NCBI GenBank assembly: GCA_004294225.1
Contig: REBA01000012.1
Coordinates: 62,001 to 126,000, forward strand
Reading direction: 5' to 3'
From: Cytophagales bacterium
Lineage (GTDB): Bacteria; Bacteroidota; Bacteroidia; Cytophagales; Cytophagaceae
Length of the DNA stretch: 64,000 nt
Below, piece by piece: positions 9,299 through 19,142 of this stretch. How positions within the stretch are numbered: the stretch's first letter is position 1; every line of letters starts with the position of its first letter. Both the position numbers and the translations under genes were made by a program. The notes under the pieces were generated by a model. The model was not told the origin of the DNA, did not search any database, and saw only the letters and a list, made by a program, of their open reading frames with translations.

Positions 9299-10368
9299 GA
9301 TTGGCTAATGAATTTTAAATATTTTTTAGCATTTGCTTCCAAATCGAAATTATGCTTGTAGTTATTATTGTTAGCTACGAAATATTCATATCTGGTTAAT
9401 ATTTCGTTTAAACCTTCTACAAGTAAATCTATTTTGGGTTTACTCACAATGCCAAGTTTGTTATTAATGACGAATTCTTTAGATCCGTTATTTATATAAT
9501 CGGTTGTTAAAGTTGGTATTCCACAAGCCATACATTCTACGATTGACATAGGTAAACCTTCACGTTCTGAGGGAAGTATAAGAATTTTACCTTCTGCTAT
9601 AATAGCGTATTTATCTTCATCTGAAATAAACCCATGAAAAGCTATATTACAATCAGCTTTATATTTTTCTTTAAGTGATGCACATAGATTTCCATCTCCA
9701 ATCATCTGCAATTTGTAGTTCGTTTTGTATTTTTGATTATATGCTATTACTGTTTTGATTGCATCTTCAGGATGTTTGTGATGTTCCATTCTGCCAATGA
9801 ACAGGAAATCTTGTTTAGATTTTACATAATATTTTGAGCCATCGTACGAACTGGGTACTACAATTGCCTTGTTTTGTTTAATTCTGTTTTTTATTTTTTC
9901 AAAAACAATATCGCTGATAATAGATTGTTTTTGAGTACCTGAAAATAGCAAGTAATCAATAATAGAAAATAAGAATCCACTCCTATGTTCCACATAATCT
10001 AAGCATCTTATACTTTTTTTACCACTAATCAACCAATTTGAAAAAATTGCAGGTAATAGTGGCCATTGACCAAATATTACTGTATCAAAATTGATTAAAT
10101 GGCTTTTAAGAGCAAAGGTAAATCTGAATATTGCAGAAATTTTTCTCCCTTTTTTCCCAGGAATATAATACTCGGCATCTTCAATAATTCTGTGAATAGA
10201 TACATTGTTTATTCTTTCAAATTTTTCAAGATTTGATTTATGTGCTATAGTAAATATATGAACATCGTGTCCAATTTTAGCAAAAGCTTCCCCTAAATCT
10301 CTGAACCTAACTTCTACACCACCAATGTTTGGCAAAAATAATTCTGACACTATTGCAATCTTTGCCAT
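9295..10368 (-). CDS. Family 4 glycosyltransferase
   Basis: 357 residues. The N-terminus (ELFLPNIGGVEVRFRDLGEA, then FAKIGHDVHIFT) is the GT4 opening with the acceptor-side GGVE loop. The C-terminal half shows FIGRMEHHKHPEDAI, GDGNLC, FHGFISDEDK and PSEREGLPMSIVECMACGIP, which contains the paired glutamates that bind the nucleotide sugar. It is probably a further assembly enzyme of the surface polysaccharide. It is convergent with the SDR gene (stops overlap at 9295-9298) and is followed upstream by core fatty-acid genes, so it marks the edge of the cluster. Confidence 0.86.
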   Translation of the reverse strand: MAKIAIVSELFLPNIGGVEVRFRDLGEAFAKIGHDVHIFTIAHKSNLEKFERINNVSIHRIIEDAEYYIPGKKGRKISAIFRFTFALKSHLINFDTVIFGQWPLLPAIFSNWLISGKKSIRCLDYVEHRSGFLFSIIDYLLFSGTQKQSIISDIVFEKIKNRIKQNKAIVVPSSYDGSKYYVKSKQDFLFIGRMEHHKHPEDAIKTVIAYNQKYKTNYKLQMIGDGNLCASLKEKYKADCNIAFHGFISDEDKYAIIAEGKILILPSEREGLPMSIVECMACGIPTLTTDYINNGSKEFVINNKLGIVSKPKIDLLVEGLNEILTRYEYFVANNNNYKHNFDLEANAKKYLKFISQS

Positions 10369-10406
10369 ACTACGTTTAAAATTAAATCCAAGCCAATCTT
10401 GAATGC

Positions 10407-11750
10407 CTACAACTTACTCAAATCAAAAGTTTCCATAAAGGCAGTAGTAAATTTACCTGAGGCGAATTTGGGGTCGTCCATTAGTTTTATATGGAATGGT
10501 ATGGTGGTTTTTACTCCTTCTATTACAAACTCTTCTAATGCACGTTTCATTCTAGCTCTGGCTTCGTCTCTTGTAGGAGCTGATACTATTACTTTAGCAA
10601 CCATAGAGTCATAATTTGGGGGGATAGTATATCCATTATAGCAATGTGTATCTACTCTTACTCCATAACCACCAGGGAGGTGTAAATTAGTAATTTTCCC
10701 AGGAGAGGGTCTGAATCCATTGGCAGGGTCTTCTGCATTGATTCTACATTCAATTGCACATTTGCTTGGGCTGTAGTTTTTCGCTACTAATTTTACCCCT
10801 GCTGCCATTTTTATTTGTTCTTTAATTAAATCTACTCCTGTAACTTCTTCTGTTATGGGGTGTTCCACTTGTATTCTGGTGTTCATTTCCATGAAGTAGA
10901 AGTCAAGGTTTTTATCTACTAGAAATTCTATAGTACCAGCACCTTCGTATTTAATTGACTTGGCTCCTTTTACTGCTGCTTCGCCCATTTTTGTTCTCAG
11001 TCTTTCGGTAAGCACAGGGGAGGGGGTTTCTTCCACAAGTTTTTGATGCCTTCTTTGAATTGAGCAATCTCTTTCAGAGAGGTGTATTACTTTACCAAAT
11101 TTGTCTCCCAATACTTGGATTTCAATATGTCTTGGCTCTTCTATAAATTTTTCAAGATACAGACCATCGTTACCAAATGAAGCACCTGCTTCGGCTTTGG
11201 CATCGTTCCAAGCTTTTTCAAATTCTAAATCATTTTTTACGATTCTCATTCCTCTTCCACCACCGCCAGCAGTAGCTTTGATGATGACTGGGTATTTGAT
11301 TTTATTGGCAATTTTTATACCTTCTTCTATAGAAGATAGAAGTCCTTCAGAACCCGGAATTGTGGGAACGCCAGCTTTTTTCATGGTAGCTTTTGCTGAC
11401 GATTTATCGCCCATAGAGCTAATCATTTCGGGGCTAGCTCCTATGAATTTTACACCATAATCTTGGCAAACTTTAGAAAAATTCTCGTTTTCTGAAAGAA
11501 AACCATAGCCAGGATGAATAGCATCTGCATTGGTTATTTCTGCTGCCGCAATTATATTTTGTATGTTCAAATAGGATTTGATACTTGGAGCTGGCCCTAT
11601 ACACACCGCCTCATCGGCAAAGCGAACATGAAGACTATCTTTATCTGCTACTGAGTATACAGCCACAGTTTTGATTCCTAATTCTTTGCAGGCTCTGATA
11701 ACCCTAAGGGCTATTTCGCCTCTATTGGCAATAAGTATTTTTTTAAACAT
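10407..11750 (-). CDS. accC: Acetyl-CoA carboxylase, biotin carboxylase subunit
   Basis: 447 residues from the ATG at 11750; a TTG three codons upstream is possible but not needed because [13 protein letters not shown] should follow the first Met closely. The ATP-grasp fold is complete: [10 protein letters not shown], the glycine loop [12 protein letters not shown], the [14 protein letters not shown] strand, the metal site [16 protein letters not shown] with its catalytic Arg, and the C-terminal RINAEDP. It carboxylates biotin on AccB with ATP and bicarbonate. The gene lies 66 bp downstream of accB in the yceD-to-accC run. Confidence 0.97.
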   Translation of the reverse strand: MFKKILIANRGEIALRVIRACKELGIKTVAVYSVADKDSLHVRFADEAVCIGPAPSIKSYLNIQNIIAAAEITNADAIHPGYGFLSENENFSKVCQDYGVKFIGASPEMISSMGDKSSAKATMKKAGVPTIPGSEGLLSSIEEGIKIANKIKYPVIIKATAGGGGRGMRIVKNDLEFEKAWNDAKAEAGASFGNDGLYLEKFIEEPRHIEIQVLGDKFGKVIHLSERDCSIQRRHQKLVEETPSPVLTERLRTKMGEAAVKGAKSIKYEGAGTIEFLVDKNLDFYFMEMNTRIQVEHPITEEVTGVDLIKEQIKMAAGVKLVAKNYSPSKCAIECRINAEDPANGFRPSPGKITNLHLPGGYGVRVDTHCYNGYTIPPNYDSMVAKVIVSAPTRDEARARMKRALEEFVIEGVKTTIPFHIKLMDDPKFASGKFTTAFMETFDLSKL

Positions 11751-11816
11751 ATTGATCAAATGAAACCAAAGATTATTTTAAATATTTGATTTTTAGTATT
11801 TTAATTGGATAGAATA

Positions 11817-12323
11817 TTAAAGAGGTTCAATAATAAATAGCGGTTGGTCGTATTCCACAGGAGTAGCATTCTCCACTAATATTTTTACTATTCTACCAGA
11901 TAATTCCGCTTCTATTTCGTTGAAAAGTTTCATGGCTTCAATAATACATACCGTCTGACCTGGCTTTATTTCATCGCCTATATTTACAAATGATGGCGTT
12001 TCTGGGCTTGATGATTTATAGAATGTGCCTATCATTGGGGATTTAATAGTTATCTGATTCGATGTGGCACTAGTAGATGATGTTTTAGCTGGTTCAGTAA
12101 CTACTTGAGCGACTGTTGGAGCTATAGCAGGCTGTGGATTGCTAACTACAGGTACTGGAGGAGCTATTTGGTGTACAGCAGTACTTGGAACTTCTATAGT
12201 TCTATGGGTGATTTCTGAATTTTTCTTTACAGAAATTTTAAATTGTTCCGTCTCTATATTTACTTCTGCCAATCCAGAGGAGGCTATAAAATCTAACAGT
12301 TCTTGAATTTCCTTTGGCTTCAT
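11817..12323 (-). CDS. accB: Biotin carboxyl carrier protein of acetyl-CoA carboxylase
   Basis: 168 residues. The C-terminal biotinyl domain carries EAMKLFNEIEAE with the biotinylated lysine at 132, preceded by the MIGTFYKSSSPE thumb-containing region typical of acetyl-CoA carboxylase carriers. The N-terminal 40 residues form the dimerisation segment, and residues about 42-90 are a Pro/Ala/Thr/Val-rich flexible linker. It carries CO2 from AccC to the carboxyltransferase, whose genes are not in the window. Coordinates give an ATG start. Confidence 0.97.
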   Translation of the reverse strand: MKPKEIQELLDFIASSGLAEVNIETEQFKISVKKNSEITHRTIEVPSTAVHQIAPPVPVVSNPQPAIAPTVAQVVTEPAKTSSTSATSNQITIKSPMIGTFYKSSSPETPSFVNIGDEIKPGQTVCIIEAMKLFNEIEAELSGRIVKILVENATPVEYDQPLFIIEPL

Positions 12324-12432
12324 GTGTAATCTATTTTATGGTTAATGACTTATGTATTATCATCAATCTTGTAACAAATTGATGATTGAATTTCTAGAAA
12401 ATTAAATGAAATAAAAAACTTTATGTAAAATA

Positions 12433-13428
12433 TTATGAATTATAGGCCCATTTTAGATAGATAGCACCCCAAGTAAAACCACCTCCAAAAGCAGCCATGA
12501 TAATATTGTCTCCTTTTTTGAATTTTTTCTCATAGTCCCAAAGTAGAAGAGGAATGGTACCATTGGTGGTATTGCCATATCGTTCTATATTTACTAATAC
12601 CTTTTCGGCTCCTACACCCATTCGGTCTGCAGTAGCATCGATAATTCTTTTATTGGCTTGGTGAGGTGCAAGATAGGCGATATCTTCAGAAGAAAGGTTG
12701 TTTTTTTCCATTATCTCTTTTGCTACATTGGCCATATTAGTAACAGCAAATTTGAATACCGTTGAGCCTTCTTGTGTAGCAAAATGCTCTCTATTGTTTA
12801 CTGTTTCTATAGAAGCTGGGCTTCTACTTCCTCCTGATTTTTGAAATAAGAATTGGGCTCCAGAACCATCGGTATGTAATATTCCATCCATTATACCTAA
12901 GTCTTCGGTATTGGGTTCTAGCATAACAGCACCGGCACCATCTCCAAAGATGATACAAGTTGCACGGTCTTGATAATTAATGATAGAAGACATTTTGTCG
13001 CCGCCGACTACGATTACTTTTTTGTATTTTCCAGTTTCAACGAATTGCGAACCTGTCATTAGTCCATATAAAAAACCTGAGCAGGCTGCATTGAGGTCAT
13101 AACTGAATGCATTCTTTAGACCAGCCATGTCGCACAAAAGATTCCCTGTGGCAGGGAATACATAATCTGGTGTGGTTGTGCAGCAGATGAGCAAATCTAC
13201 TTCTTCTGGAAGTGTTTTGGTTTTTTTTAATAATTCATTTACCGCATGAATTGCAATATGTGAGGTGCCTAAACCTTCTCCTTTTAAGATTCTTCTTTCT
13301 TTTATGCCTGTTCGGGTTAGAATCCATTCGTCATTGGTTTCTACAATAGCCTCTAATTCTTTATTAGTGAGGATATATTCTGGAACATATCCTCCCACAC
13401 CTGTAATAGCAGCCCTTATTTTTGTCAT
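12433..13428 (-). CDS. fabH: Beta-ketoacyl-ACP synthase III
   Basis: 331 residues, the usual length. The catalytic triad is visible: C116 in DLNAACSGF, H256 in APHQANKRI and N286 in ERYGNTTNG. The enzyme condenses acetyl-CoA (or a branched primer) with malonyl-ACP to start type II fatty-acid synthesis. It lies between plsX and accB, the standard Bacteroidota order. The 78-bp gap to plsX holds a perfect 19-bp hairpin, so its transcription may be partly separate from that of plsX. Confidence 0.98.
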   Translation of the reverse strand: MTKIRAAITGVGGYVPEYILTNKELEAIVETNDEWILTRTGIKERRILKGEGLGTSHIAIHAVNELLKKTKTLPEEVDLLICCTTTPDYVFPATGNLLCDMAGLKNAFSYDLNAACSGFLYGLMTGSQFVETGKYKKVIVVGGDKMSSIINYQDRATCIIFGDGAGAVMLEPNTEDLGIMDGILHTDGSGAQFLFQKSGGSRSPASIETVNNREHFATQEGSTVFKFAVTNMANVAKEIMEKNNLSSEDIAYLAPHQANKRIIDATADRMGVGAEKVLVNIERYGNTTNGTIPLLLWDYEKKFKKGDNIIMAAFGGGFTWGAIYLKWAYNS

Positions 13429-13450
13429 TAGTATTAATATATAATTAGAC

Positions 13451-13500
13451 CATAAAACTAGAGGCTTTGAAAGTAATTTTCCAAAGCCTCTAGTTTTATG
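13451..13500 (-). terminator. Hairpin between plsX and fabH (intrinsic terminator or attenuator)
   Basis: The arms at 13451-13469 and 13482-13500 are perfect 19-bp reverse complements around a 12-nt loop. The core is GC-bearing (CTAGAGGCTTTG) and the outer part of the stem is A/T-rich, so on the minus strand it ends in TTTTATG. It begins six bases after the plsX stop. The form is that of an intrinsic terminator, but fabH continues on the same strand only 22 bp later and no promoter is obvious in between, so partial read-through or RNA processing is more likely than full stop. Confidence 0.65.
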
Positions 13501-13506
13501 AATATT

Positions 13507-14448
13507 TTATTGATGATATGTTTCTTTTATTTTGTCGCATACTTTAGATTGTGCAAGTGTTTTACCTTGCTCAATCATATTTTTTATAGCGAAAGGAGAC
13601 GATATTCCATGTCCTATAATAACATTTCCATTTACTCCTAAGATAGGGCTTCCACCCACAGCTGCATAGTTAAATAAATCTATAAAATCTGATTTTATTT
13701 TCTTGTATTCCATAACATCAAAAATTGATTCTGCCATTTTTAAAATTATGTTTCCGCTGAAACCATCGCATACAATCACATCGTATTTAGAATTAAATAC
13801 ATCTCTTCCTTCTACATTGCCTACAAAGTTGATTGATTTGTTGGATTTTAGAAGTTGATGAGCAGTTAAAGAAAGGATATTTCCTTTTTCTTCTTCTTCT
13901 CCTAGATTCATTAATGCTACTGTTGGATTTGTTTTATTAAAAGCGTATTGTGCGTATAATGAACCTATTACTCCAAATTGCTCTAGATATTCGGGTTTGC
14001 AATCTGCATTTGCACCCACATCTAGAATAATTCCAAATTCACCGTTTTCTTTAGGTAAGAAACCAGCTATTCCTGGTCTAAGGATACCTGAGATCGGTTT
14101 TATTGTAAACATAGAACCTACAAGCATAGCACCTGTATTTCCTGCACTACAGAAAACATCGGCTTTTTGCTTCATCAACATTCCAAAACCAATTGCGATA
14201 CTAGAATCTTGTTTTTGCTGAAAAGCTTTGGCAGGGTGTTCGCCCATATTAATTACACTAGGTGCATGAACGATAGGGAAAAGATTGCTATCAATTCCTA
14301 AATCATTTAAATGACTATGGATGATTTCTTGATTACCTATAAGGGTAATTGTAATATCGTTTCCATAGGATTTTTTTGCAAGAAAGGCACCTTCTATGGT
14401 AGCCTTGGGTGCAAAATCTCCACCCATTGCATCTAATGCAATATTCAT
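13507..14448 (-). CDS. plsX: Phosphate acyltransferase PlsX
   Basis: 313 residues. The N-terminal [18 protein letters not shown] and the later [12 protein letters not shown] and [11 protein letters not shown] motifs are diagnostic of PlsX, which makes acyl-phosphate from acyl-ACP as the first step of membrane phospholipid synthesis. It starts three bases after the rpmF stop region, so it is co-transcribed with the L32 gene, as in most bacteria. Confidence 0.97.
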   Translation of the reverse strand: MNIALDAMGGDFAPKATIEGAFLAKKSYGNDITITLIGNQEIIHSHLNDLGIDSNLFPIVHAPSVINMGEHPAKAFQQKQDSSIAIGFGMLMKQKADVFCSAGNTGAMLVGSMFTIKPISGILRPGIAGFLPKENGEFGIILDVGANADCKPEYLEQFGVIGSLYAQYAFNKTNPTVALMNLGEEEEKGNILSLTAHQLLKSNKSINFVGNVEGRDVFNSKYDVIVCDGFSGNIILKMAESIFDVMEYKKIKSDFIDLFNYAAVGGSPILGVNGNVIIGHGISSPFAIKNMIEQGKTLAQSKVCDKIKETYHQ

Positions 14449-14451
14449 AAT

Positions 14452-14643
14452 TTATACTGCGAGCTCTTTTTCGATTACTACCATACCTTTGTAGTATAGT
14501 TTTCCCTCGTGCCAATGAGCACGATGAGATAGATGAGTTTGTCCGGTGGTTTGGCAAATTGAAACATTGTCAGCTACTGCTTTGTAATGTGTTCTTCTTT
14601 TATCTCTTCTTGTTTTCGAAATTTTTCGTTTTGGGTGTGCCAT
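14452..14643 (-). CDS. rpmF: 50S ribosomal protein L32
   Basis: 63 residues. The N-terminal [20 protein letters not shown] is the standard L32 sequence, and [17 protein letters not shown] follows. The zinc-binding Cys pairs found in some L32 proteins are not complete here (only one Cys is present), as is common in Bacteroidota. Located between yceD and plsX with gaps of a few bases. Confidence 0.97.
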   Translation of the reverse strand: MAHPKRKISKTRRDKRRTHYKAVADNVSICQTTGQTHLSHRAHWHEGKLYYKGMVVIEKELAV

Positions 14644-14648
14644 GATTA

Positions 14649-15203
14649 TTATATTTTATTCTGTTTTCCTTTTTTTAAATTAGCTAACGCTGCCCATCTT
14701 GGATCTATTTCGTTAGCAGTCTCTTCAATTTTATTGAAACCTCCTGTTGAATATATTAAATTCGCCTCTTGGTGTGTATCTTGATCTTCTTCTCCAAATT
14801 TTGGATGTGTTTTCTTTATTGGTATAGCCAATACAATGAATTCATAAAGGTACTGTGCTATATTCAATCTTTGAAGTAGTCTAGGAATTACGATAATATC
14901 TTCTGTTAATTCCTGAAATTCCTCTCCAAATTTGAAGATGATTTTATTTTCAATATCAATAGAGAAATCGAACATTTCTCCACATCTATCACAAGCCAAC
15001 TCAACGAATCCTTTGGTCTTCATTGCAACTTGTATCATTGTTTCCGACTTGTCTAGAGATACTTGGGATTTTAATTGCCCATGTTTCAAAAAGCTGTCAG
15101 GCATATTTTGAAACATAATATCATCTATTTCAAAATCATAATTATGCTTTTTATTGCTCAAATTAATGATTTCTATGTCGAATGCTTTCAATTCTTTTTT
15201 CAT
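14649..15203 (-). CDS. yceD: DUF177 / YceD family protein
   Basis: 184 residues. It has the family's CDRC motif (C71, C74) followed by [11 protein letters not shown], and near the C-terminus the [12 protein letters not shown] motif seen in Bacteroidota members. The second Cys pair found in many YceD proteins is absent. YceD is linked to 23S rRNA maturation in plants and bacteria, and its gene almost always precedes rpmF, as here (5-bp gap). It is the first gene of the lipid operon and has a close promoter match just upstream. Confidence 0.9.
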   Translation of the reverse strand: MKKELKAFDIEIINLSNKKHNYDFEIDDIMFQNMPDSFLKHGQLKSQVSLDKSETMIQVAMKTKGFVELACDRCGEMFDFSIDIENKIIFKFGEEFQELTEDIIVIPRLLQRLNIAQYLYEFIVLAIPIKKTHPKFGEEDQDTHQEANLIYSTGGFNKIEETANEIDPRWAALANLKKGKQNKI

Positions 15204-15222
15204 TTCAAAAGAAACAAGTTTG

Positions 15223-15254
15223 CAAACTTAGTATATTTTTTTTGTTTTTACAAA
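15223..15254 (-). promoter_or_regulatory. Bacteroidota-type promoter of the yceD-rpmF-plsX-fabH-accBC operon
   Basis: On the minus strand TTTG (15254-15251) is followed after exactly 20 bases by TAAGTTTG (15230-15223), a full match to the -33 TTTG / -7 TAnnTTTG consensus of Bacteroidota housekeeping sigma factor. The start codon of yceD is at 15203, which leaves a leader of only about 10-15 bases. It would drive the whole ribosomal/lipid operon. Confidence 0.7.
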
Positions 15255-15262
15255 ATTCCTTT

Positions 15263-16264
15263 TTATACAATCATTTTGTTGTTTTTACAGATATCTATTG
15301 CAAGGTAAAGTGCCTCTCTAAAAGAAGATTCGCTAGCTATTCCTTTTCCAGACATGCTATAAGCTGTGCCATGGTCTGGCGATGTTCTAATAAATGGCAT
15401 ACCTGCGGTGTAGTTTACCCCTTGTTCAAATGCCAAAGTTTTGAAGGGGATTAAGCCTTGATCGTGGTACATCGCCAAAATTCCATCAAATTTACTAAAG
15501 TCACCACTACCAAAAAATCCATCCGCAGGGAAGGGACCATAAACGAGCATTCCTTTGTTCTTGAATTCTTCAATCATGGGTAAAAGTATATTTTGTTCTT
15601 CATTTCCCAAAAGTCCTGATTCCCCAGCATGAGGATTTACTCCTAAAATAGCAATCTTTGGTTTTAAAATTTGGAAATCTTTTTTTAGGGTTTGATAGAA
15701 AATATTGATTTTGGAGCTTATTTTTTCTTTGGTAAGCTGACCTGCAATTTCTGTTAAAGGAATATGTCCTGTGGCAACACCTACTCTTAGATTTTCAGTA
15801 ACCAAAAGCATAAGGTTGTCATTGAGATTAGCTTTAGAAGCAAAGTATTCGGTATGTCCTGGGAAGTTAAATTCGCTACTTTGGATGTTTTTTTTGTTGA
15901 TAGGTGCTGTTACGATAGCATCTGTTTTTTTTGCTATGACATCATCTGTAGCTTTTGATAAAGATAAGAACGCACAACGACCCGCTTCTTGGGTAATATC
16001 TCCTGGTTGTATTTCTAAGTCGTCCTCCCAACAATTGAGCACATTGACTTTTTTGGGAGATAATTGGTCAATTGATTTAATGATATGAAAATTGATTTCT
16101 TCAATATGGAGTATTTTTTTGTACTTAGATAATATTTTATTTGAGCCATAAACTACTGGAGTACATATTTTTGTTATTCTGTTGTCAGAGAGGGTTTTTA
16201 GTATTACTTCTGGGCCTATTCCGTTGAAGTCGCCTAAGGTAATTCCTATAATTGGTTTGTCCAT
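15263..16264 (-). CDS. pdxA: 4-hydroxythreonine-4-phosphate dehydrogenase
   Basis: 333 residues. The opening GITLGDFNGIGPEV, the FPGHTEYFA metal-site histidine, the GVNPHAGE motif and the late AMYHDQGLIPFK with its metal-binding histidine are diagnostic of PdxA. It oxidises 4-phosphohydroxythreonine in DXP-dependent pyridoxal phosphate synthesis. The C-terminal TSPDHGTAY is also present. It is divergent from rsmA, its usual neighbour in many bacteria (in E. coli pdxA and rsmA are adjacent too). Confidence 0.97.
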   Translation of the reverse strand: MDKPIIGITLGDFNGIGPEVILKTLSDNRITKICTPVVYGSNKILSKYKKILHIEEINFHIIKSIDQLSPKKVNVLNCWEDDLEIQPGDITQEAGRCAFLSLSKATDDVIAKKTDAIVTAPINKKNIQSSEFNFPGHTEYFASKANLNDNLMLLVTENLRVGVATGHIPLTEIAGQLTKEKISSKINIFYQTLKKDFQILKPKIAILGVNPHAGESGLLGNEEQNILLPMIEEFKNKGMLVYGPFPADGFFGSGDFSKFDGILAMYHDQGLIPFKTLAFEQGVNYTAGMPFIRTSPDHGTAYSMSGKGIASESSFREALYLAIDICKNNKMIV

Positions 16265-16446
16265 TTTGGTAAATGTATTGTTTATTTGGCATCTAAATTA
16301 CGAATTTGTTCTGTTTCCTTAGTTATTTATTTTTTATTGATTTTGATGGCTTATTTATTTTTTATCAATTTTTGGGCATTTATCTATGAAATTATACTAT
16401 AGATTTGCACTTGCATTTTCATGCGACGTATCTAAATATTTTTATT

Positions 16447-17229
16447 GTGAAAGTAAAGCCTAAAAAACACCTCGGACAGCATTTTTTAAAAGATATTTCT
16501 ATTGCTGAGGATATAACATTAGGGCTTAAAGATTTTCATCTATATCAAGAGGTATTAGAAATAGGGCCTGGGATGGGTGTGCTGACTGATTTTTTGATTA
16601 ACAAACCTTTTCAGCTTTCAGTAATAGATATTGACAAAGAGTCTATTGTTTATCTGAATAAGAAATATAAAGATATTCCAATAGAAATTATTGAGGGTGA
16701 TTTTCTACAAATAGATTGGTCGCTCAGAAGAACTAAGCCTTTTGCAATTATTGGTAATTTCCCATACAATATTTCTTCACAGATTTTTTTTAAAATTTTA
16801 GATCATAAAGATTTGATTCCGGAGGTAGTATGTATGTTACAGAAAGAAGTAGCTGAGCGGCTGTGTGCCAATGAACACAGTAGTGATGGAGGGATTTTGA
16901 ATATATTTTTGCAAAGTTTTTATGATATAGAATATTTATTCACTGTTCAAGAACATGTGTTTGACCCTCCTCCGAAAGTAAAATCTGGGGTCATTAGATT
17001 AAGAAGAAACTCAACAAAGCAATTAGATTGCGATGAAGTTAGTTTCAGAAAAATTGTAAAAATAGCTTTTCTAATGAGAAGAAAAACTTTGCGAAATTCT
17101 TTAAAAGTAATTCAACTTCCCTCTGATGTAATGGAACTGCCTATTTTTAATAAGCGAGCAGAACAACTTTCAGTCAATGACTTTGTTTGGATAACTAATA
17201 TATACACTCAGAACTTAGCCAATATTTAA
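16447..17229 (+). CDS. rsmA: 16S rRNA dimethyladenosine transferase
   Basis: 260 residues from the GTG at 16447. The opening VKPKKHLGQHFLKD matches family N-termini directly after this codon. The SAM site is EIGPGMGVLTD and the catalytic NFPYNIS motif follows near residue 110; the C-terminal lobe is complete. It dimethylates the two adjacent adenines at the 3' end of 16S rRNA. An in-frame TTG at 16405 would add 14 atypical residues, and it also falls inside a TAGATTTG -7-like element (16400-16407), so the GTG is preferred. Confidence 0.95.
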   Translation: MKVKPKKHLGQHFLKDISIAEDITLGLKDFHLYQEVLEIGPGMGVLTDFLINKPFQLSVIDIDKESIVYLNKKYKDIPIEIIEGDFLQIDWSLRRTKPFAIIGNFPYNISSQIFFKILDHKDLIPEVVCMLQKEVAERLCANEHSSDGGILNIFLQSFYDIEYLFTVQEHVFDPPPKVKSGVIRLRRNSTKQLDCDEVSFRKIVKIAFLMRRKTLRNSLKVIQLPSDVMELPIFNKRAEQLSVNDFVWITNIYTQNLANI

Positions 17230-17326
17230 TATTTAGTTTAATTATAGATAGCTAACAGTAGTGAAATTTCAGTAACTTGCCTTACAGTTGAGAATCTTAT
17301 TTTAACACTTATAAATACACACTGTC

Positions 17327-18682
17327 ATGGAATTTGAGCTGACAGAAGATTTTTTAGAGCAACTTAAAAATGCTGTAGTCTCAAGAAAGATTTTGTATAT
17401 ACAAGATCAGATGAATGAGTTGTTGGCTCCTGATATTTCTATAATACTCCATGAACTTGATATGCATGAAGCCAAGTATATCTTGCAGCTTCTAGATAAA
17501 GAATTCAGTGCAGAGATTATAAGAGAATTAGACGAGGATTTTAGAAAAAAATTTCTAAAAGATTTTTCTTCAGAAGAAATAGCCGATTATATTGAATTTA
17601 TAGATTCTGATGATGCAGTAGATATTCTAAACGAACAGCCAGTAAGGATTAGAGAAGAAGTTATAGATTTACTAGAAGACGAAACCAAAGCCAATCACAT
17701 TAAAGATCTATTGCATTACGATGAGGATTGTGCTGGCGGTCTTATGGCGAAAGAATTGTTGAAGACCAATCTTAATTGGACGATAGATCAATGTATAGAA
17801 GAAATAAGACGGCAGACCAAGAATGTAGAGAAAATTTATTCTATATATGTGGTAGACAACCAAGATAAATTGCTTGGAAGGGTATCGCTTAAGAAAATGC
17901 TTTTGGCAGATGACAATGCTTTGATTGCCGATGTTTATGATTCTGATATTATTTCAGTGGAGTCTTACAGAGATGCAAAAGAAGTAGCAGAAATCATGAA
18001 ACGTTATGATTTGGTGTCAATCCCAGTGGTAAATGTTCATGGTAAATTATTAGGAAGAATCACTATAGATGATATCGTGGATGTGATTACAGAACAAGCA
18101 GAATTGGATATCCAGATGATGGCGGGTATCTCTAATCCTATTGAAGAAGACGATGATATTTGGACTTTGTCAAAAGCCCGATTGCCTTGGCTTTTGATAG
18201 GAATGTTAGGAGGGATTTTAGGAGCTAAGTTTATAGGTTTGTTCGAAGCAGATATTGCCCTTATTCCTGCGATGGCATTTTTTATACCATTGATAACTGC
18301 TACTGGAGGAAATGTTGGGATTCAATCTTCCTCAGTTATTGTGCAAACATTGGCTAAAGAAACCAGCCCTACTTTGCTTACTTTTGATCGATTTTTCAAA
18401 GGTTTGCTTGTAGCACTGATTAATGGAATTGTAATCTCTGGAGTGGTCTTTCTGATTAATTTTTTAATTGGTGAAGCGACTACTTTGTCTATTGTAGTAT
18501 CTACAGCATTGTTTTGTGTAGTAATGCTTTCTTCGTTGATGGGAACTATTACCCCTATTTTGTTGAGTAGATTTGGGGTAAACCCTGCTTTAGCTTCTGG
18601 GCCATTTATCACCACCGCCAACGATTTGTTAGGTTTAGGTATTTATTTTTCGGTGGCTCATTTATTGTATTCTAATCTATAA
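17327..18682 (+). CDS. mgtE: MgtE-type magnesium transporter
   Basis: 451 residues, the usual length. The cytoplasmic N-domain (about 1-125) is a right-handed helical bundle, followed by two CBS domains (about 130-250) containing AGGLMAKELL and GRITIDDIVDVI, and then five membrane helices (about 280-450) with the conserved pore motif TATGGNVGIQSS and the final FITTANDLLGL. It imports magnesium and its CBS/N region gates the pore by internal magnesium. Its stop lies 7 bp before tadA. Confidence 0.95.
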   Translation: MEFELTEDFLEQLKNAVVSRKILYIQDQMNELLAPDISIILHELDMHEAKYILQLLDKEFSAEIIRELDEDFRKKFLKDFSSEEIADYIEFIDSDDAVDILNEQPVRIREEVIDLLEDETKANHIKDLLHYDEDCAGGLMAKELLKTNLNWTIDQCIEEIRRQTKNVEKIYSIYVVDNQDKLLGRVSLKKMLLADDNALIADVYDSDIISVESYRDAKEVAEIMKRYDLVSIPVVNVHGKLLGRITIDDIVDVITEQAELDIQMMAGISNPIEEDDDIWTLSKARLPWLLIGMLGGILGAKFIGLFEADIALIPAMAFFIPLITATGGNVGIQSSSVIVQTLAKETSPTLLTFDRFFKGLLVALINGIVISGVVFLINFLIGEATTLSIVVSTALFCVVMLSSLMGTITPILLSRFGVNPALASGPFITTANDLLGLGIYFSVAHLLYSNL

Positions 18683-18689
18683 TTGCAGA

Positions 18690-19142
18690 ATGGCCGAAAA
18701 CGAAATATATACCGATGAATATTTTATGAAAATTGCTTTGCAAGAAGCCCAAAAAGCTTTTGCCGAAGAAGAAGTTCCTGTAGGTGCTGTGGTGGTGTGC
18801 AATAATAAAATAATAGGAAAAGGCTACAATCAAACAGAACGATTGGTAGATGTAACTGCCCATGCAGAAATGATTGCGATAACAGCAGCGGCAAACTATT
18901 TAGGTAGTAAATATTTAGATAATTGTACTATTTACGTTACCCTTGAACCCTGTGCAATGTGTGCAGGGGCTCTAAATTGGGCTAAAATATCTAAAGTGAT
19001 TTTTGGGGCATCTGATGCTAAAAATGGCTTCTCTACTACCAATACTAGATTGCTTCATCCCAAAACAGAGGTAAAGAGCAATGTGCTAAAAGCCGAATGC
19101 GAAACTTTGCTGAAAGATTTTTTCTCTAGGTTAAGAGATTAA
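18690..19142 (+). CDS. tadA: tRNA adenosine(34) deaminase
   Basis: 150 residues. The zinc deaminase site is complete: H58-A-E60 and P87-C88-x2-C91 (TLEPCAMC). It converts A34 of tRNA-Arg to inosine. The gene follows mgtE by seven bases, so the two share a transcript. Guanine-deaminase-like relatives exist, but the length and the GALNWAKISKVIFGA stretch favour TadA. Confidence 0.93.
   Translation: MAENEIYTDEYFMKIALQEAQKAFAEEEVPVGAVVVCNNKIIGKGYNQTERLVDVTAHAEMIAITAAANYLGSKYLDNCTIYVTLEPCAMCAGALNWAKISKVIFGASDAKNGFSTTNTRLLHPKTEVKSNVLKAECETLLKDFFSRLRD

Noticed and set aside
16405-16446. Upstream TTG start for rsmA
   Set aside because: It falls in a promoter-like TAGATTTG element and adds residues not seen in the family; GTG at 16447 fits better.
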